This document shows, in pieces, positions 7,523-16,408 of a stretch of 61,734 nucleotides of DNA. The stretch comes from a bacterium. GTDB taxonomy: Bacteria; Gemmatimonadota; Gemmatimonadetes; Gemmatimonadales; Gemmatimonadaceae. Each line of letters starts with the position of its first letter. The first letter of the stretch is position 1. The position numbers and the translations under genes are program-made. Under the pieces are notes generated by a model. The model was not told where the DNA came from. It was given only the letters and a program-made list of their open reading frames with translations, and did no database searches. The DNA lies in NCBI GenBank assembly GCA_027484025.1, contig JAIXTI010000148.1:1-61734 (forward strand). The letters run 5' to 3'.

Positions 7523-10078
7523 CTATCGCCCCAGCCAGTAGCTCGCCTTCACCAGAAACACATTTTCAGGCCGACGCGAGAACACTGCGTCGTAACCGCG
7601 GAGTACGTCGAACCGCTCCGGATTGCTGTCGCGCGCGTCACGGCCCTGTGCCCACACGAAGAAGAGCACTGAACCGGGGCGATACTCCCACCGCACCACA
7701 TTGTTCGTGCGCAGCTGCCCCACACGAAAGCCACGCGGCGCACCTCGCGTGTTGTACGCGCGGAAACGTTCATCCCGTGACACAGCCGCGCCATTCTCTA
7801 TCGCGCGCCAGTCGGTGTACTCTCCCGTGCTCACGAACGGCTGCAGATAACTTTCCACGCTCAGCGTCGGCGTAACGGTGTAGTTGAGCCTCGTGGTCAC
7901 CGAACTGGTGGATTGATACAGCCGTGCAAAGGTGAACGATGTCACGCCGGCATCCACGAAGTTGCCGTACCACTGCTGATCGTCGATGTTGCGACTGTAG
8001 TTCAGGTTGAGACTGGCGTTGAACTGCGAACCCACCCGTACCTGCGCGCCACCACCGAGCTGCCAGTTGCTCCCCAGTCCGTCGAAGCGACGACCTGCGA
8101 AGAAGTTGAGCTGAGGCGACACGGCGCGGCGGCGGTCGCCGTTCGCTCCCGCCCACATGTTGAGCCGCCGCGGAAGAAAAAGTGCCGGTCCCCCGCGTGC
8201 ATCACGATCGGAGAACGAGCGCGCGACGTTGTTCACGCCAATCCCGCCGTTGACACTCCAGAAGCTCTTGAGCTCACCCCACCCATTCACGTTCCCGCCG
8301 TTGCCGAGGAGCATCCCCGCGCTGTTGGCGAAGGCCCAACCATTCAGGTTCAGTTGCGCTTGCCGAAAGAGCCCGAATGGCTTTGTGGGACGAATCCCCA
8401 TCCAGAGCGACGAGCCCATTTCGTCACTGCGCGTGCGGAATCCTACATCGTTGATCTCGAAGCCTGGCGCGATGTACCACGTACTCGCGTTGAAGCGCGT
8501 CACGCCGCCTCCCTGCTTACTGAGCTGTGCCTGCGCCATCCATCCGCCGAGGGTGGTGCGCGTGCTGTCGTACGTGAGATGGTCAGCGTCTCCGCGCTGA
8601 TAGAGATGCACCAGCGACCGCTGCGTCGCCGCGATCGCCTGCGCGGTGCCGCCCACGTACGAACCGGCGAGCTGACCGCTCACTTGCCAGCGATTCGCGG
8701 CAAATCGATGACGCACATCGAGGCCGCCGGTCCACGCGCTGTTCCGCAGCACGCCACGCGTCCACTGGTCCGTTTGCCGCGCGGTGTTCGTGATCATGAG
8801 CCCCACACCACTGTTGCCACCGGCGAGGTCCTGCTGCAGGCGCACGACGGCGTAGTTGGTTTGCGGCTCGATTGTCCGCTGCAGGGTTCCTTGCTCGCGG
8901 CTCGTCACTGCATCGATGATCCCAATCGAGAGCCCGTTGCGGAGCCGTCCGGTCACCTTGGCGGCGCCGACGATCTGCGACTGCAAGGGTGATGTTGCAT
9001 CACCGTAGGCGTTGCGCAGTTGCGGCGCACGGCCAATGCGTCGCGAGTAGAACAAGCCCGTGCAACTGCCATCGTTACAGTCGATATCGTACCGGAAGAT
9101 GCCGCTGCCCTCGAGGAAGAACGGGCGCTGCTCGGCAAAGAACTGCTCGAACGCGCTGAGGTTGAGCACTCCGGGGTCGGCCTCGACCTGCCCGAAGTCG
9201 GGATTCACGGCGGCATCGAGCGTAACGTTCGACGTGACCCCCAACTTGATGTCGGCGCCGAACTGCGAACGCGCGGCGTTGCGCGGGGCGCCATCGGCCC
9301 GGGGACTCGCCCCATAACGCCCCACGGCATACGGCATGAGCTCCATACGCCGCGGCGCCGCGAGCGATTGAAAGCCAGGCAACTCAGCCCACTGACTCAC
9401 ACTGCCGGTACGAGACCGCCTGAAGAGTGGATACGACGTCCGCTCGCCGGTTCGCGCCACCGTGCGCGTTATGAGAATGCCGAAGGTATTGTCGCCGCGT
9501 GGTACGTAGCGCAGCTGGCTGAGGGGGATTCTGTACTCGGCAATCCATCCCAGCGAGTCGACACGCGCGGCGCCTTCCCAGACGGCGTTCCATCCCCAGT
9601 CTTCTTCGCCATCGTTGAAGGCGTAACCGTCGGCCATGGCGCCTGCGGCGGTGAGGCGAAACATGTAGCCCGTACGCTTGTCGTTATACGAGTCGATCCC
9701 GATGATCACATCATCGGAGAGGGCCATGCCGTCGCGTCGCTGCAATACGGACAGGATGCTGTCCGGCCGCGGATCGAAGCTGCGAACCAGCACGTACAGA
9801 TTGCGCGCATCGTACGATACGCGCGCCTCCGTCCGAAATGTCGGCTCCCCGTCTTCAGTGGGCTGGAACTGCCGGAAGCGTGTAATGGGTTGCACGCTTC
9901 CCCAAATGTCGTCTTCATCGCGCCCGTCAATGCGTGGCGGGCGCGCCGCAAAGCTGGGACCAGGCGCCGCCGCAGCCGGGACCACACGCTCCGCACGTGG
10001 GAGAGTACGCCCTTTCTCAGAGCCAGTCGCTGGCATCTGCAGCGCGGCGAGTTGCAACAGTAATACGACGGATACCAT
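7523..10078 (-). CDS. DUF5916 outer-membrane-type protein with CBM9-like domain
   Basis: An 851-residue secreted protein. After a signal-like N-terminus, residues 45-220 look like the carbohydrate-binding family 9-like module: PRIDGRDEDDIWGSV, then EARVSYDARNLYVLVR, SDDVIIGIDSYND and GWIAEYRIPLSQLRY. The remainder (about 240-851) is DUF5916: FNASLNLNYSR-type alternating strands ending with an aromatic residue, as expected for an outer-membrane beta-barrel. The family is abundant in Gemmatimonadota and Bacteroidota and has no established function. It converges on mqnD with a 20-base gap and lies 75 bases downstream of the DUF6920 gene. Confidence 0.88.
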   Translation of the reverse strand: MVSVVLLLQLAALQMPATGSEKGRTLPRAERVVPAAAAPGPSFAARPPRIDGRDEDDIWGSVQPITRFRQFQPTEDGEPTFRTEARVSYDARNLYVLVRSFDPRPDSILSVLQRRDGMALSDDVIIGIDSYNDKRTGYMFRLTAAGAMADGYAFNDGEEDWGWNAVWEGAARVDSLGWIAEYRIPLSQLRYVPRGDNTFGILITRTVARTGERTSYPLFRRSRTGSVSQWAELPGFQSLAAPRRMELMPYAVGRYGASPRADGAPRNAARSQFGADIKLGVTSNVTLDAAVNPDFGQVEADPGVLNLSAFEQFFAEQRPFFLEGSGIFRYDIDCNDGSCTGLFYSRRIGRAPQLRNAYGDATSPLQSQIVGAAKVTGRLRNGLSIGIIDAVTSREQGTLQRTIEPQTNYAVVRLQQDLAGGNSGVGLMITNTARQTDQWTRGVLRNSAWTGGLDVRHRFAANRWQVSGQLAGSYVGGTAQAIAATQRSLVHLYQRGDADHLTYDSTRTTLGGWMAQAQLSKQGGGVTRFNASTWYIAPGFEINDVGFRTRSDEMGSSLWMGIRPTKPFGLFRQAQLNLNGWAFANSAGMLLGNGGNVNGWGELKSFWSVNGGIGVNNVARSFSDRDARGGPALFLPRRLNMWAGANGDRRRAVSPQLNFFAGRRFDGLGSNWQLGGGAQVRVGSQFNASLNLNYSRNIDDQQWYGNFVDAGVTSFTFARLYQSTSSVTTRLNYTVTPTLSVESYLQPFVSTGEYTDWRAIENGAAVSRDERFRAYNTRGAPRGFRVGQLRTNNVVRWEYRPGSVLFFVWAQGRDARDSNPERFDVLRGYDAVFSRRPENVFLVKASYWLGR

Positions 10079-10153
10079 CGGCGGACTCGCAGAGAAAAGG
10101 ACATCGAGCGAGGGAACGCCGGTGAGACATCGTCATCATGCGAATGGTTGGAA

Positions 10154-10990
10154 CTAGCTGCGCGCGATCTCCGTGAGATGCTTCGCCTGCGGTAGCTCGT
10201 GCGCTGGTACGTTGTATCGGACACGGGATATCGTGAACGTGCCGTAGCACCAATCGGGCTTGTCATCGTAGTGCCAAATGGCGTCGCCCTCACTCGCCAG
10301 TCGCGCGACACCGAACTCGTGGTACGCGCGCAGCGGGGTCGTCCAGCGAACACCGTCGGCATCGAGTACATGCCGGTCCGTCGACGAAAAGTTGGTGAGA
10401 TCTCCATGTGTGTCGAAATGCATCGTCGCAGAAACCACATGCTCACCGTTATGGAACGTGACGGTCGCTTCTTCATCACTGACGGCCTGCCAGCGAAAGC
10501 GATCATCTATCAGCACCGCCGGCGCCAGCACACAGAAATCGTTGAGGACGGTGACCGTCTCGGCGCGCACAAAGGCGTCGCCTGAGGCGTTGACGATGGG
10601 CAACAGCCCCAGCACTCGGATCTCCATACGCGCACCGGCATCGCTGTACTGATGCAGTCCACTCACCGGGAGCCCATGCATCGCGGTGCGCAGCAGAAAC
10701 AGTCGCGTCGGATGATCGACGAAGCTCACTTGCAACACCGCCGTGTCCATGGACGGTTGCCCAAGCCCCCGATTCAGCCGTGCGTGCATCTCCACCACGA
10801 AATTGTGCACGCGTGGACGCCCAACCACACCCGCGCGACGCAGATAGTGGGCAACCGGCGCCGGGAGATGTGCCAGATCCGACTCGGCGACCGTTTGCAC
10901 GTGCGGGAGTGGTTGACGTGTTGCCTGCTCGGCAACGAGCCGATCGAAGTGCGTGGCGACGGTCGTAAGGTCATTGAGGACGTCGCGCAT
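10154..10990 (-). CDS. DUF6920 (formerly DUF6544) family protein
   Basis: A 278-residue protein without signal peptide or membrane helix. The family core is recognisable: LPAPVAHYLRRAGVVGRPRV near residue 45, VHNFVVEMHARLN, EIRVLGLLPIV, FNDFCVLAPAVLID-like wording (LNDFCVLAPAVL) and the C-terminal TTPLRAYHEF, WHYDDKPDWCYGTF and ISRVRYNV. The family's biochemical role is unknown. Translation starts at ATG 10990, only 7 bases downstream of a perfect 14-bp inverted repeat (10998-11035), which suggests direct regulation of this gene. Confidence 0.82.
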   Translation of the reverse strand: MRDVLNDLTTVATHFDRLVAEQATRQPLPHVQTVAESDLAHLPAPVAHYLRRAGVVGRPRVHNFVVEMHARLNRGLGQPSMDTAVLQVSFVDHPTRLFLLRTAMHGLPVSGLHQYSDAGARMEIRVLGLLPIVNASGDAFVRAETVTVLNDFCVLAPAVLIDDRFRWQAVSDEEATVTFHNGEHVVSATMHFDTHGDLTNFSSTDRHVLDADGVRWTTPLRAYHEFGVARLASEGDAIWHYDDKPDWCYGTFTISRVRYNVPAHELPQAKHLTEIARS

Positions 10991-10997
10991 GGGGGCT

Positions 10998-11035
10998 CCA
11001 GTGTAAGGGACGGACCGCGATGTCCCTTACACTGG
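10998..11035. promoter_or_regulatory. Perfect 14-bp inverted repeat upstream of the DUF6920 gene
   Basis: The arms ccagtgtaagggac (10998-11011) and gtcccttacactgg (11022-11035) are exact reverse complements around a 10-base spacer. Seven bases separate it from the ATG at 10990. It is either a strong operator (dimer-binding site) or a 5'-leader hairpin that could mask translation initiation. A terminator for the preceding 52-codon gene is possible but there is no T-tract on either side. Confidence 0.7.
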
Positions 11036-11121
11036 CATTTGTTGCGCCCGCAGGTCAGCAGGGATTTCCCCTGCGCCGGTCGTGTATTTCCCGACGCGAG
11101 CCGCGTCGCTCACGTGAGGGA

Positions 11122-11280
11122 CTAGAGGCCCCAGTGCGTCGCGAGTCGCCGGCCGGCCCAGACGCCAATCGCCGTTCCCACCATGCTCACCATGAACGCG
11201 GTCATGATCCCGAATGGCGCACCCGCCCACCATCCGACCGCGCTCCCGATCGTCGAGCTGAACATCACCAGCATCTTCAT
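11122..11280 (-). CDS. Small (52-residue) glycine-rich membrane protein
   Basis: Below the usual ORF length cut-off. The product begins MKMLVMFSSTIGSAVGWWAG, continues with a hydrophobic glycine-rich segment containing IMTAFMVSMVGTAIGVWAG, and ends RRLATHWGL. This pattern (GWWxGAxxGIMTAFxVSxVGTxxGxxxGRR) recurs as a small stand-alone bacterial membrane protein. Its ATG overlaps the ankyrin gene's TGA by four bases (ATGA), so the two should be translationally coupled. Function unknown; it would form one long or two short membrane helices with glycine-zipper character. Confidence 0.75.
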   Translation of the reverse strand: MKMLVMFSSTIGSAVGWWAGAPFGIMTAFMVSMVGTAIGVWAGRRLATHWGL

Positions 11281-12947
11281 GCTTCCGCTCCGATCGAAGG
11301 GTCCATGAGCATGGCGGCCGCGTCCAGCCCGCGCGCCAACGCCGCTTCGGCGGCGGTCTGCCCGCGGCTGTTGCGAATCGACACGTCGGCGCCGTAGGAC
11401 AACAAGAGCCGCGTAAGGTCGACTGCCTGCTCTTCGTCGTCTGGAAGGCAGTACAGCGCCGTGGGGTCCTGGTGCCCGGCCATTACTTCATTGACGCGTC
11501 CGGGTTCCTGCTGCAACACCGTCTCCAGCCTGCCCATCCGACCGGAGCGAACAAGGGCACGCACGTCGCGAGTCACCAGCGCCAGCCGTTCTGCTACGCG
11601 GTGCTGCCTGAGGACCAAGGCCCAGCTCATGGGTGTGCCTTGCCACTTCCGCTCGCGGATGTCCACCTCGGCGCCGGCCGCCAGCAGACATTCGACAACC
11701 TCCACCGTACCCGACTGCACCGCACGATGCAGGGGCGTGGCACCGTCCATATCCACGGCATTGACCGGGGCGCCGAGTGCAAGCAGCAGCGTAACCGCCG
11801 AAGCGCTTCCTGCTGCCGCCGCGGCGAAGAGCGGACCCGGCCGTGTGGCGAGCCCCGAAGCAGCGGCGAGTGCTCGAACCGTGGGTTCGTCTCCGGCTAA
11901 CGCCGCCGCGATCAGGGCCGCCTCGCCATTCAGCGCCTCGACGACCGCGCCACGCTGCTCGAGCAGCGTGACCATCTGCTGGCGCCCATGCAGGCGTGCC
12001 TCGGTGTGCAACAGACGCCCGGAGTACGAATGAATGCCGCGCGCATCGGCCCCATGCTCGAGGAGCCACCGCGCGCGACCGACATGATTGTTGGACACGG
12101 CGTTGCCCAACAGATAGTTGAGGGTCCCCACTTTGTACTTGCCGCCGAGCTGGCGCCCCTCGGTCTGCCGCCACAGCGCAGTACGCTCCTGTTGCACCGA
12201 GTGCTCCCACAGCAGCGCGGTCCACGAAATGTCATCGTGCACGATGGAGCTGTTGTACAGCGCCTGCGTGTCAAAGGGATCTGCGCCGAACTCCAGCAAC
12301 AGCGTAACCAGTGCAGCGGCCTGCGCATGCGGCGGCTTCGCGCCCTCGCCCAACCCGATGGCACCCGTAATGGGGGTGAACGGGTTCCCCCATCCATCGT
12401 CGAAGGCAGCGTTCGGGTCAGCGCCGGCCTCGAGCAACAGTCGCGCAATCGTGACGGCATGTTGCGTATCGAGGCGACCATATGCCACGTGCAAGAGCGC
12501 CGTCCACCCGCGCACCGGGTCCGTGTCCTTCGCGAGTTGGGGACGTTGTGCAATGCGACGACGGACCTCGTCAACGGCGCCGCACGCGGCGGCGGCGAAC
12601 AGACTGTCGGTGCGCACGTCGGGGAAGCGCGCCACGATCCGTCGGGCGCGAGCGACGTCGCCATCCCAGCCATGCCGCAGCACTGCCGCGACGCGGTCGC
12701 TGTGCGCCTCACGGTCGAGCGCCAGATCGTCGAGGGCGGCGAGCAGTGCCTGCCAATCGGCGAGTCCATATTCACGCGCCAGGGCGTGTTGCACGTCGCG
12801 AAGCGTTGGGGCGGTCGGTGCCGCCGGCCATGCAGCCTTCAGTCGCTCGCGGGCTGCCGGATCGTCACGGCGAAGTTTCCCCAGCCAGCGCTTGGCGTCC
12901 TGCTTGAAGAGCTCGAGCGAACTGTTACGCGAGAGTGAACGCGTCAT
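11277..12947 (-). CDS. Ankyrin-repeat protein
   Basis: A 556-residue cytoplasmic protein with no signal peptide. The N-terminal 65 residues (KQDAKRWLGKLRRDDPAARERLKAAWP region, then ALAREYGLADWQALLAAL) match the short helical domain often found before ankyrin repeats in soil bacteria. Ankyrin repeats follow from about 95 to 550: GWTALLHVAYGRLD, LLLEAGADPNAAF, LLLEFGADP, LEHGADARG, MDGATPLHRAVQSGTVEVVECLLAAGAEVD and the last LLLSYGADVSIRNSRGQTAAE. These mediate protein-protein binding. Its partner is not evident; the coupled 52-residue membrane protein is the obvious candidate. Confidence 0.9.
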   Translation of the reverse strand: MTRSLSRNSSLELFKQDAKRWLGKLRRDDPAARERLKAAWPAAPTAPTLRDVQHALAREYGLADWQALLAALDDLALDREAHSDRVAAVLRHGWDGDVARARRIVARFPDVRTDSLFAAAACGAVDEVRRRIAQRPQLAKDTDPVRGWTALLHVAYGRLDTQHAVTIARLLLEAGADPNAAFDDGWGNPFTPITGAIGLGEGAKPPHAQAAALVTLLLEFGADPFDTQALYNSSIVHDDISWTALLWEHSVQQERTALWRQTEGRQLGGKYKVGTLNYLLGNAVSNNHVGRARWLLEHGADARGIHSYSGRLLHTEARLHGRQQMVTLLEQRGAVVEALNGEAALIAAALAGDEPTVRALAAASGLATRPGPLFAAAAAGSASAVTLLLALGAPVNAVDMDGATPLHRAVQSGTVEVVECLLAAGAEVDIRERKWQGTPMSWALVLRQHRVAERLALVTRDVRALVRSGRMGRLETVLQQEPGRVNEVMAGHQDPTALYCLPDDEEQAVDLTRLLLSYGADVSIRNSRGQTAAEAALARGLDAAAMLMDPSIGAEA

Positions 12948-13120
12948 CCGTACCTTCCTGCCGCAATGGCCAGCGTCCGCTTACGAATGGCCGGGAGGAA
13001 GAAGGGCTCGTAAGTACCACGCATTCACTGGGTGGGAGCAGGCTCCCTTGCCGCGGACAGGAGGCGCCCCGAGCAGCGCACTGCGTGGAGTCTCGCCCGT
13101 TCTGGCGGCGCCGTCAACCC

Positions 13121-13885
13121 TCAGTGGTGCCCGACGGCAGCGAGAATCGCATCGGCCATGGCGCCGTAGTCACGATCGAAATGGTGATCGCCCTCCCGGC
13201 GAATCAGGCTGAATCGTGCGGGGTCGAGCAATGGACACACGGTATCGTTTTCGGTGCTGCCGTACATGCACACCACATGCGGACCGGCAATGCGGTCCAG
13301 ATACGGCTTGACCGGGATATCGGTTGCCCGGCTGACCGTACGAATCAGATCGAGCAGATGGAATTCGAAACTGGCCGTCTGCTCGAGGCCAAGCAGCGCG
13401 ATGCCGTCCACGCGCGCACGCAAGTCCGATGGCAGTCGTTCGTACAACAGCGCCTGAAAGCCGGCACCGCGTGAATAGCCGACCAGCAGAATGCGATCGC
13501 GATGCCATTGATGCAGATACCAACGCAGCACCGCCTCACTGTCATGCTCCAGATCGTCAGCCGATTTGGCCGCACCACTCGTCATCCATGTTCGCGACGA
13601 CAGCCCCACCACGGCGACACCGTGCGCCGCCAAGGCGTTCGAGACCTGCTCGGTCAACTCCTTCCAGTTTCCGTCGCCGCTCCAGAAGAGCGCCAATGTA
13701 CGGCCAGACGCCGATGGCACTTCGGTGACGGGAAGCGCGGCCACCCGGCGTGAATCGACCGCCCCGGGGGCACGTTGTGCGGACAGCTGACATGCTGCCA
13801 GCACAACGCTCCCCGCAAGCGTCAGCGTAGCTCGCGCGCACCGTGCGATGCGCCGGAAACGACCGGCCGGAGTGACCATGACCAT
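13121..13885 (-). CDS. VirJ/AcvB-type alpha/beta hydrolase lipoprotein
   Basis: A 254-residue exported protein. From ATG 13885 the N-terminus is a signal segment ending in VLAAC (Cys32), a lipobox. The VirJ domain follows: TLALFWSGDGNWKELTEQVS, VVGLSSRTWM, the nucleophile elbow LLVGYSRGAG with Ser138, then LLGLEQTASFEFH, VVCMYGSTENDTVCP and GDHHFDRDY with the catalytic-type His. Related AcvB/VirJ proteins hydrolyse lysyl-phosphatidylglycerol in the periplasm of Agrobacterium; here that activity is inferred. An upstream in-frame ATG at 14017 would add 44 arginine-rich residues before the signal and is unlikely. Confidence 0.83.
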   Translation of the reverse strand: MVMVTPAGRFRRIARCARATLTLAGSVVLAACQLSAQRAPGAVDSRRVAALPVTEVPSASGRTLALFWSGDGNWKELTEQVSNALAAHGVAVVGLSSRTWMTSGAAKSADDLEHDSEAVLRWYLHQWHRDRILLVGYSRGAGFQALLYERLPSDLRARVDGIALLGLEQTASFEFHLLDLIRTVSRATDIPVKPYLDRIAGPHVVCMYGSTENDTVCPLLDPARFSLIRREGDHHFDRDYGAMADAILAAVGHH

Positions 13886-14139
13886 CACGCTACACCCGGA
13901 AAGCTGACGCTCGGCTAACAGCCGTCCGCGGCAGACGAAAGCGCGACAACGAGGCTGGTTGCGCGTAGCGTGTTCATATGATCTCCTTAATGCGTGATGC
14001 GGGAAGCGGATGGTCACAGGCTTGGCGTGCCCAACGACTCACTGCGATCACCGGCCATGTGGCCGGCTGCCGACGTCGTGGATGCACAATGCCACCCGCT
14101 CCCTGACGCACACATAACAGCTCACGACGGACGTTTGCG

Positions 14140-14820
14140 ATGCGGATTCTGATTGCCGAAGACGATGCCCGACTACACGACCTGCTCTCGCGCGCGTTGC
14201 GCGAGCGGGCCTTTGCAGTGGATGTCGTCACCGACGGCGAGACGGCACTCATCGAGGCGTCCATCAACGAGTACGACGCGATCGTCCTCGACGTGATGCT
14301 GCCGCGCCGCACCGGTATCGAAGTGTGTCGCGAGTTGCGCCGACGCGGTCATCGCACACCCATCCTCATGCTTACCGCGCGCGATGCCGTTCAGGACCGT
14401 GTGGCAGGGCTCGACAGCGGCGCCGACGATTACGTCATCAAGCCGTTCGAACTCGACGAACTGCTCGCGCGGCTGCGCGCGCTCATGCGGCGTGGCCCAA
14501 CACTCCACGACGAACGTTTGACGATCGGCGATCTGGTGGTCGATACGCGTGCCCAACAGGCGATCAGAGGCGGCTTCCCCGTCGGCCTCACCACGCGCGA
14601 GTACGCGCTCCTCGAGTATCTGGCACGACACGCGGGTCGCGTGGTCGGTCGCGCCGAGCTCACCGAGCACGTGTGGGATGCCAACCACGATCCCGCCTCC
14701 AATGCGCTCGAGGTGTACATCGGACGCGTGCGACGCAAGCTCGAACAGCACGGCGGCGCATCCCTGCTGCATACACGGCGTGGCGCAGGATATCTGCTCT
14801 CCAGCGACGTGACGGAATAG
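14140..14820 (+). CDS. OmpR-family response regulator
   Basis: A 226-residue DNA-binding regulator. Receiver domain at 1-118: acidic pair EDD (7-9), phosphoacceptor Asp51 in IVLDVMLP, Thr79 and Lys101 (YVIKPF). The winged-helix effector occupies 128-222: GLTTREYALLEYLARHAGRV, then SNALEVYIGRVRRKLE and TRRGAGYLL. One base separates its stop from the GTG start of the sensor kinase, so they form an operon. The regulated genes cannot be read from sequence; the divergent VirJ-type gene next door is a candidate. Confidence 0.96.
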   Translation: MRILIAEDDARLHDLLSRALRERAFAVDVVTDGETALIEASINEYDAIVLDVMLPRRTGIEVCRELRRRGHRTPILMLTARDAVQDRVAGLDSGADDYVIKPFELDELLARLRALMRRGPTLHDERLTIGDLVVDTRAQQAIRGGFPVGLTTREYALLEYLARHAGRVVGRAELTEHVWDANHDPASNALEVYIGRVRRKLEQHGGASLLHTRRGAGYLLSSDVTE

Positions 14821-14821
14821 C

Positions 14822-16396
14822 GTGGCGCCCGACTCGGTATTGGCCGACGTCTTCTCATCGCGCCCGCCGCTCGCACCGGCGCGACCGCCTGCACGCGGCC
14901 TCTCCATCCGCGCGCGGCTTGCCATCTGGTACTCCAGCACCTTCGGGTTGCTGCTGCTTCTCGTGGGCATCTCGACGTACCTCATTCTCGTCGACGTAAC
15001 CCGCCGCGATGCCGATGCGTTTCTCACCGACACGGCGGACGCAGCCGGTGCGTCACTGCAGCTGGCACTCGAGATGGTGCCCAAGCGATCGTCGGGCGAT
15101 TCGCTCGCCGCGCAGTGGGCTGCCACGCGCACCATCGCCAACCATCGATTCCGCGATATCGGTGTCGCGGTATTCCGGGCCACCATACCCATTCCGACAC
15201 GCGGGCTCCAGGACACGACGACCCTCGCTGCGCCACCACTGGTACTCCTCGCCGCCGACAGTACGTCGACGGCGACCCGGCTGTTCGGCGGCGCAGCGGG
15301 CTGGCGGGCCGCCAGCGTGTCGGCCGTGCAGTCATTGCGCACGATGGACATCAACGCGGTGACCCTCGAGCGCTACGGTGAACGCGTCGTGTCCATGCCC
15401 GTGCGCACCCGCATTGGCGTGTTTGTCGTGTCGGTGAGTCAATCCATTGAAGGGCATACCCGCTTGCTGCAGCGCATCCGGCAAAGCATGCTCGTGGGAC
15501 TGCCGGTGGTGCTCGCCCTGGCCATGCTCGGCGGCTACGCCTTGGCAGCCGCCAGCCTGCGCCCCGTCGACGCCATGCAGACGCAGGCCACGCGCATCAC
15601 GGCCGTCAACCTGCACGAACGGTTACCGGTCGCGCCAACCGCCGATGAGCTCTCACGACTGGCGCAGACGTTCAACGCGCTCCTCGACCGCGTGGAGGAT
15701 GCGTTCGCGCAACGACGACGCTTCACGGCCGACGCCTCACACGAGCTCCGCACGCCGGTCGCGATCGTGATTGGAGAGAGTGAGCTGGCACTGGCCTCCG
15801 AACGCTCTCCGGCCGAGTACCGCGCCTCACTGCAGGTCATTCACGGCGAATCGCGGCGCCTCGCTCGCATCGTGGGCGATCTCTTCCTGCTCGCTCGCGG
15901 TGATGCCGCCGAACAGCAGCTCAATCGTCAACCGCTTTTCGTGGAGGAACTCGTGGGCGATTGCGCGGACGCCATCAGCACACTGGCGCACGCGAAGTCC
16001 ATTCGCGTCGAGTTCCTTCCCGAGAGTGAGGTGCCGTATGACGGCGACGACGCATTGCTCAGGCGCGTGGTGATGAACCTGCTCGACAACGCGGTGAAAT
16101 ACACGCCCGCAGGTGGCGTAATTCGGGTGCAGGCCGAGCCGCTACCTGAGGGCGGTGCCCGTGTTCGTGTAAGCGACTCCGGCCCTGGCATTCCGCCCGA
16201 ACATCAGGGGCGCATCTTCGAGCGGTTCTATCGCGTGCAGCACACCACCAATCGCATCGGCCTCGGCGACACGAGCGGCGCCGGATTGGGATTGCCTATC
16301 GCCAGCTGGGTTGCTCAAGCACACGGCGGAGAGCTGTCGCTGGTGCGTAGCGATGCACAGGGCACCGTGTTCGAAATGACACTTCCCGCGCAATAG
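14822..16396 (+). CDS. Sensor histidine kinase, partner of the upstream regulator
   Basis: A 524-residue membrane kinase starting at GTG 14822. It has a proline-rich cytoplasmic tail (1-30), transmembrane helix 1 at about 36-58, a periplasmic sensor region of about 160 residues, transmembrane helix 2 at about 222-245 (GLPVVLALAMLGGYALAAASL) and HAMP. HisKA has DASHELRTP with His307. HATPase shows NLLDNAVKYTP, SDSGPGIP, FERFYR and GAGLGLPIA. It converges with the asparaginase gene, leaving 12 bases between the stops. The ligand is unknown. Confidence 0.95.
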   Translation: MAPDSVLADVFSSRPPLAPARPPARGLSIRARLAIWYSSTFGLLLLLVGISTYLILVDVTRRDADAFLTDTADAAGASLQLALEMVPKRSSGDSLAAQWAATRTIANHRFRDIGVAVFRATIPIPTRGLQDTTTLAAPPLVLLAADSTSTATRLFGGAAGWRAASVSAVQSLRTMDINAVTLERYGERVVSMPVRTRIGVFVVSVSQSIEGHTRLLQRIRQSMLVGLPVVLALAMLGGYALAAASLRPVDAMQTQATRITAVNLHERLPVAPTADELSRLAQTFNALLDRVEDAFAQRRRFTADASHELRTPVAIVIGESELALASERSPAEYRASLQVIHGESRRLARIVGDLFLLARGDAAEQQLNRQPLFVEELVGDCADAISTLAHAKSIRVEFLPESEVPYDGDDALLRRVVMNLLDNAVKYTPAGGVIRVQAEPLPEGGARVRVSDSGPGIPPEHQGRIFERFYRVQHTTNRIGLGDTSGAGLGLPIASWVAQAHGGELSLVRSDAQGTVFEMTLPAQ

Positions 16397-16408
16397 CCAC
16401 GTCGAACG

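Noticed and set aside
7913..10063. Two long plus-strand frames (359 and 347 codons)
   Set aside because: Both are antisense to the DUF5916 gene, whose domain motifs are clear; no recognisable motifs in the plus-strand products.
13033..13046. gggagc-ag-gctccc dyad between ankyrin and VirJ-type genes
   Set aside because: Only 6 bp with a 2-base centre; too short to claim as an operator or terminator in DNA this GC-rich.
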